Below, piece by piece: positions 60,525 through 64,000 of a stretch of 64,000 nucleotides of DNA. The DNA is from Candidatus Flexifilum breve (GTDB lineage Bacteria; Chloroflexota; Anaerolineae; Aggregatilineales; Phototrophicaceae). Every line of letters begins with the position of its first letter. Within the stretch, counting starts at the first letter, position 1. A program made the translations under genes and the position numbers. The stretch is from positions 1 to 64,000 of the forward strand of contig JADKGC010000004.1 of assembly GCA_016717205.1 (NCBI GenBank). Reading direction: 5' to 3'. The notes under the pieces were generated by a model, which was not told the DNA's origin, did no database searches, and saw only the letters and a program-made list of their open reading frames with translations.

Positions 60525-62042
60525 ATGGCGGCTGATAAGCTGTTCGTCTATCAGATCAACACCTGGGTGTGGCTGAACACACTCAGTCGCAAGTACAAAA
60601 AACCCATCACCCTCAGTAATGTCCCCAATTCTGCCCTAGACGAACTGACGCGCACCGGCATTGACATGGTCTGGCTGATGGGCGTGTGGAAACGCAGCCC
60701 GTGGGGGCGCAAGAACGCTCTGCAATATAAACATGAATACGTGGGCGCGCTGCCGGACATTACCGACGACGATGTCATCGGCTCGGCCTACTCGATTGGG
60801 GATTACCGCGTCGATGAGCGTATCGGCGGACGCAGCGGCCTCGCCTCGCTGCGCAAGCGCTTGAAGGAACGCGGCGTCAAGCTGATGCTCGACTTCGTGC
60901 CGAATCACGTCGGCAAAGATCACCGTTGGGTGTACGAACCGGGCTATATTGTCGAAGGCAAACCGGAAGATCTGCGCAATCGCTCCTCCGACTTTTTCGC
61001 GGTGAAACTGCCCGATGGCAAAGAGAAGGTGTTAGCGCACGGGCGCGATCCGCTGTTCCCCGGTTGGTCGGATACCGCGCAGTTGAACATCTTCAACCCG
61101 GCGCTGCGCCGCGAAGTGATTTCGACCTTGCTGGATATCGCCGGTCAGTGCGATGGTGTGCGCTGCGATATGGCGATGCTGCTCATCAGCGACATTTTCG
61201 CGAACACATGGCGCGGCTATGTGGGCGCGGCGCTGCCGACCGAATTCTGGCGCGAGATCATCCCCGCGGTCAAAGAACTGCACCCGAACTTCATTTTCAC
61301 GGCAGAAGTCTACTGGAACAAAGAATACGACGTGATCCAGCAGGGCTTTGATTTCGCCTACGACAAAGTCCTGTATGACCGCATCGTCGAGAACGATGTG
61401 CAAAAACTGCGCCAGCATCTGGTCGCCGGGCTGGACTATCAGCGGCACATGATGCGCTTCATCGAGAATCACGATGAGCCGCGCGCCTTTGCCCGGTTGG
61501 GACCGCAGCGCAGTTTCCCCGCCGCCACGCTGATCTGCACGCTGCCGGGGGCGACGCTGCTGCACGACGGCCAGTTCAACGGGCGCACAGTCAAATTGCC
61601 TGTGCAGATCACGCGCCAGCCCGACGAAGCTCCGGTCAAAGAGCTGGAAGCCTACTACCGCCGCCTGCTCGAAGAGACGCGCGACCCGATCTACCAAGAG
61701 GGGGAGTGGTATCTGTTCGAGATCCATCCAGCGTGGGCGGGCAATATCACGCATTTCAACATGCTGGGTTATGGCTGGCGCAACCCGGAGAGCGGCGCGT
61801 ACCGCCTGATCGTCGTCAACCTGACGCAGTACCGCTCGCAGGGGCGGGTGCATCTCGGTCACTGGAAGTGGCTGGACGGCAAGACGTGGCGGCTGTTCGA
61901 CGTGACCGACGGCGCGGAATATGACCGGCACGGCGGCGAAATGACGAAACAAGGCCTGTACATCGACCTCGAACCCTATGAGTCGCACATCTTCCGCTTC
62001 GAACCCGCGCCGGAAAAACGGAAACAATCCGCGCTGTCGTGA
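60525..62042 (+). CDS. GH13 alpha-amylase-family glycosidase
   Basis: A 505-residue cytoplasmic glycoside hydrolase or transglycosylase. The (beta/alpha)8 motifs are present: region I LMLDFVPNHVGKDH, region II GVRCDMAMLL with the nucleophile Asp, region III FIFTAEVYWNKEYD with the acid Glu, and region IV RFIENHDEPRAF. A beta-sandwich C-terminal domain follows (about 430-500). No signal peptide is seen. ATG at 60525 (MAADKLFVYQINTWVWL) follows AGAGGA; the frame extends to 60417. The next gene overlaps the stop by four bases. Substrate likely an alpha-glucan or a glycosyl transfer product. Confidence 0.9.
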   Translation: MAADKLFVYQINTWVWLNTLSRKYKKPITLSNVPNSALDELTRTGIDMVWLMGVWKRSPWGRKNALQYKHEYVGALPDITDDDVIGSAYSIGDYRVDERIGGRSGLASLRKRLKERGVKLMLDFVPNHVGKDHRWVYEPGYIVEGKPEDLRNRSSDFFAVKLPDGKEKVLAHGRDPLFPGWSDTAQLNIFNPALRREVISTLLDIAGQCDGVRCDMAMLLISDIFANTWRGYVGAALPTEFWREIIPAVKELHPNFIFTAEVYWNKEYDVIQQGFDFAYDKVLYDRIVENDVQKLRQHLVAGLDYQRHMMRFIENHDEPRAFARLGPQRSFPAATLICTLPGATLLHDGQFNGRTVKLPVQITRQPDEAPVKELEAYYRRLLEETRDPIYQEGEWYLFEIHPAWAGNITHFNMLGYGWRNPESGAYRLIVVNLTQYRSQGRVHLGHWKWLDGKTWRLFDVTDGAEYDRHGGEMTKQGLYIDLEPYESHIFRFEPAPEKRKQSALS

Positions 62043-62503
62043 TCGATCACACCCCTGACACGCCCGTCTATGCGCTGCCCACCCGGGATCGGCGCATCCG
62101 CTGGATTGTGATCCTCGCGGCGGCGGGCGTGTTCTTCTGGTTGAGCCTCGAAGATACGAACGTGCTGCCCGTCATGCTGTTCGCCGCTGGCCTAGCGCTG
62201 TTGAGCGCTTATATGAGCGTCACGGGGCGCTTCGGTGGTCGTACAGTCACCCGTTTCACCCTGCTGATCGGCGCGGCGCTGGTGGGCGCGGGGGTGGGCG
62301 CGGGCACGGCGTTGATCGCCGCGCTGCTCATGATCTGGAAGACGGGCATGCACGCGCATCCGTTCCCCGATTACCCCACGGGACTCATCCTCGACATGCT
62401 GCGGCGCGCGCCCATCTGGTCGCTGGCCGGGGCGCTCGTTGGCCTCGCGCTGGCGCTGCTCAAGCATAAACAGTCAGCGACTCCACAGGACTTCGAGGTG
62501 TAG
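62039..62503 (+). CDS. Small membrane protein of unknown function
   Basis: A 154-residue protein with four hydrophobic helices (about 20-40, 43-62, 75-100 and 120-142). The third is very rich in Gly and Ala (LLIGAALVGAGVGAGTALIAALL). The start is GTG at 62039, overlapping the stop of the GH13 gene as GTGA, so the two are translated together. No family recognised. Confidence 0.6.
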   Translation: MIDHTPDTPVYALPTRDRRIRWIVILAAAGVFFWLSLEDTNVLPVMLFAAGLALLSAYMSVTGRFGGRTVTRFTLLIGAALVGAGVGAGTALIAALLMIWKTGMHAHPFPDYPTGLILDMLRRAPIWSLAGALVGLALALLKHKQSATPQDFEV

Positions 62504-62646
62504 TTTTCAGTCTACAGTTCACAGTTGACAGTCAAGAGATGAATTGAGGGAGGCGTCCCTAACATCTCTTGACGAAGAGACTACTATAACGTCAGTTAGG
62601 GATAAAACAGTCGAGTGGCGATGATTTTGCGTGACTGCCCTGTGTA

Positions 62647-62713
62647 TCCGACCCCACCCCCGGCCCTCTCAGGGGTAGGTTTTTAATTGTAGGGACGAGG
62701 CATGCCTCGTCCT
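62647..62713. repeat. Direct repeat copy 2 with palindromic REP core
   Basis: Nearly the same sequence as 56855-56921, with three to four extra bases after ACCCCC. The palindrome GACGAGGCATGCCTCGTC is at 62694-62711. Confidence 0.85.
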
Positions 62714-63063
62714 CCTGTGCTCACACAACCACCCTATCCGTTAAAACACCTCTTTTGCTTTCACAGACACCGATTCTTGCCTAATCCAGAGGAACCGGAC
62801 GGCGCCTCGTCCCTACAGGTTCTCAGCGAAGAAAACCGTATTCGATGAGGAAGCATAAAAAACTTACCCCTGTTAGCACCCCCGACCCCGCCCCGAATTC
62901 GGGGCGGGGAGACAGATAAGTGCGTCTGTGTAGGGACGAGGCATGCCTCGTCCTGAGCGGTTTGGCGGGTGATCACAATGTGGGCGCAGGTGCGGATTAA
63001 TCGACAAGCAGCTTATCCCTAACTGACGTTAATATAGGTTCTTGAAACAAATCCACGAAGGGA

Positions 63064-63122
63064 TGTAGGGGCGCACCTGTGTGTGCGCCCAAAACCGGGC
63101 AGACACAGAGGTCTGCCCCTAC
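63064..63122. repeat. REP-like palindrome, GTAGGGGCG type, copy 2
   Basis: GTAGGGGCGCACCTGTGTGT and GCGCCC, then GGGCAGACACAGAGGTCTGCCC and CTAC: the same double-palindrome layout as at 55180-55234. Confidence 0.8.
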
Positions 63123-63275
63123 ACAGACCGTTTCGGCACCCTACTTACGCCCATGTCTTCAACTGTTCACTGAAAACTGTCAACTGTGAACTCATATGCT
63201 TTTCCGTAAGATACCGTTAGGCGGTGCGTCTGTATGTATGTAGAGGGGAACACAGCCTGTTTTGGGGGATTATCA

Positions 63276-64000
63276 ATGCCCGAACCCATTATTTTGACGG
63301 ATGCGAACTTAGACACGATTCTCAATGGCACGAAGCCCGTGCTGGTATTGATCACCACCGGGGACGGTCTGCGCGGCGACTTCCGTGTCGCCTATGACAA
63401 GACCTCGACGGAGAAGAAAGACATCGTGTTTGCCAAGCTTGACCCGCGCAGCAACCCGCGCGCTGCCGAAGTCTTCGGCGCGGGCGAGAAACCGCTGCTG
63501 GTCGCGTGGTACTGTGGCGCAGAACTGGCGCGCCGCCCGCGTCCGTGGGGGACAGATTTGCCCCTCGCCATTGAATTGCTCGAAAAAGCGGTGGGCGAAA
63601 ATCCCATGCTCGCTGATGTAGTGGATGATGTGCAAGACGAACTGCCCCAAGAGGCAAAGGATACTCCAGTGACGGATCAAATGAAAGTTGTGTACGACGC
63701 ACCTGTCAACGTGACCGATACGACCTTTGAAGACGAAGTTTTGAACAGCGATCTCCCCGTGATTGTGGATTTCTGGGCAGCGTGGTGCGGCCCGTGCCGC
63801 ATGGTCGCCCCGATCCTCGACAAGCTGGCGAAGGAATTCGCCGGTCAGATCAAGATCGCCAAGGTTGATGTCGACGCGAACCCCGGTTTGTCGCAAGCGT
63901 TCCGCATTCAGAGCATCCCCAACCTGATGATCGTCAAGAGCCGCACGATGATCTTCAACCAGCCCGGCGCGCTGCCGGAAGCGGCGCTGCGCCAGCTCAT
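63276..64000 (+). CDS. Thioredoxin-domain protein with inactive N-terminal unit, cut by window end
   Basis: At least 241 residues, open at the right edge. It starts MPEPIILTDANLDTILNG. The N-terminal part (about 1-105) is a thioredoxin-like fold without a CxxC: the site reads LITTGDGLRGDF. After an acidic linker (about 120-145) comes a full thioredoxin domain (about 150 onward) with VIVDFWAAWCGPCRMVAPIL, active-site WCGPC near residue 170, and the cis-Pro in IQSIPNLMIV. No signal peptide, so probably a cytoplasmic disulfide reductase or a chaperone of the CnoX type. The repeat island upstream separates it from other genes. Confidence 0.85.
   Translation, partial: MPEPIILTDANLDTILNGTKPVLVLITTGDGLRGDFRVAYDKTSTEKKDIVFAKLDPRSNPRAAEVFGAGEKPLLVAWYCGAELARRPRPWGTDLPLAIELLEKAVGENPMLADVVDDVQDELPQEAKDTPVTDQMKVVYDAPVNVTDTTFEDEVLNSDLPVIVDFWAAWCGPCRMVAPILDKLAKEFAGQIKIAKVDVDANPGLSQAFRIQSIPNLMIVKSRTMIFNQPGALPEAALRQL

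Larger units (their letters stand above)
62504..63275. repeat. 772-base non-coding island of nested inverted repeats
   Basis: No convincing gene. An outer inverted repeat GTTCACAGTTGACAGT is at 62517-62532 and, inverted, at 63176-63191. An inner one, TAACGTCAGTTAGGGATAA, is at 62587-62605 and, inverted, at 63013-63031. Inside are the second copy of the 67-base direct repeat (62647-62713), a 24-base perfect palindrome CCCCGCCCCGAATTCGGGGCGGGG (62886-62909), a third GACGAGGCATGCCTCGTC (62935-62952), and, between inner and outer arms, a GTAGGGGCG-type REP (63064-63122). Confidence 0.8.

Noticed and set aside
62504..63275. CRISPR array
   Set aside because: Repeats are palindromes of different size without regular spacing or unique spacers, and no cas genes are present.

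Overview
The window is GC-rich bacterial DNA. Gene content and style point to a member of the Chloroflexota (Anaerolineae-like): DUF4012 protein, FHA-domain proteins, CNNM/CBS transporter, RskA-type anti-sigma factor, and dispersed GTAGGGACG/GTAGGGGCG palindromes. The assignment is by impression only; no rRNA is present. Several genes carry single-base frameshifts, so either this is a draft or long-read assembly or the strain is losing genes.

Layout. 1-6.7 kb: end of a PyrK-like subunit, a frameshifted PyrD-like gene, a tandem-FHA protein, a 54-residue zinc-ribbon protein, a broken aminoglycoside-phosphotransferase-like kinase, a Mut7-C RNase-fold protein, an ECF sigma factor with its anti-sigma factor, and a PAP2-like membrane protein. 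6.8-12.1 kb: unknown and secreted proteins around a CNNM/CBS transporter. 12.7-36.7 kb: a large polysaccharide locus with a DUF218-WecA fusion that would start lipid-linked glycan synthesis, many GT4 and GT2 glycosyltransferases, a carbamoyltransferase, SAM and FkbM methyltransferases, a Wzy-like polymerase, Wzm/Wzt ABC export, and an AsnB-type amidotransferase. 36.9-40.7 kb: a Wzz/BY-kinase and a DUF4012 protein.

40.7-48.8 kb holds the most interesting system: a complete, co-directional lasso peptide biosynthetic cluster. The order is PRMT-like methyltransferase, RRE protein (B1), Asn-synthetase-like cyclase (C), precursor (A), HprK-like kinase, NTP_transf_5 nucleotidyltransferase, ABC exporter (D), transglutaminase-like leader peptidase (B2). 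The 53-residue precursor has the leader motif Y-x2-P-x-F-x3-G-x5-T. Its predicted 20-residue core (GGTAGPVE-GKAGVSLMKQRP) can close a Gly1-Glu8 ring. Three candidate tailoring enzymes accompany one peptide.

48.9-64 kb: tRNA-Lys, a duplicated PD-(D/E)XK-like protein, IlvD, a ThrRS without TGS domain, a second FHA protein, an IroE/Fes-like esterase, an L,D-transpeptidase with an altered active site, a cupin, a GH13 enzyme, a repeat-rich intergenic island, and a thioredoxin-domain gene running off the right edge.
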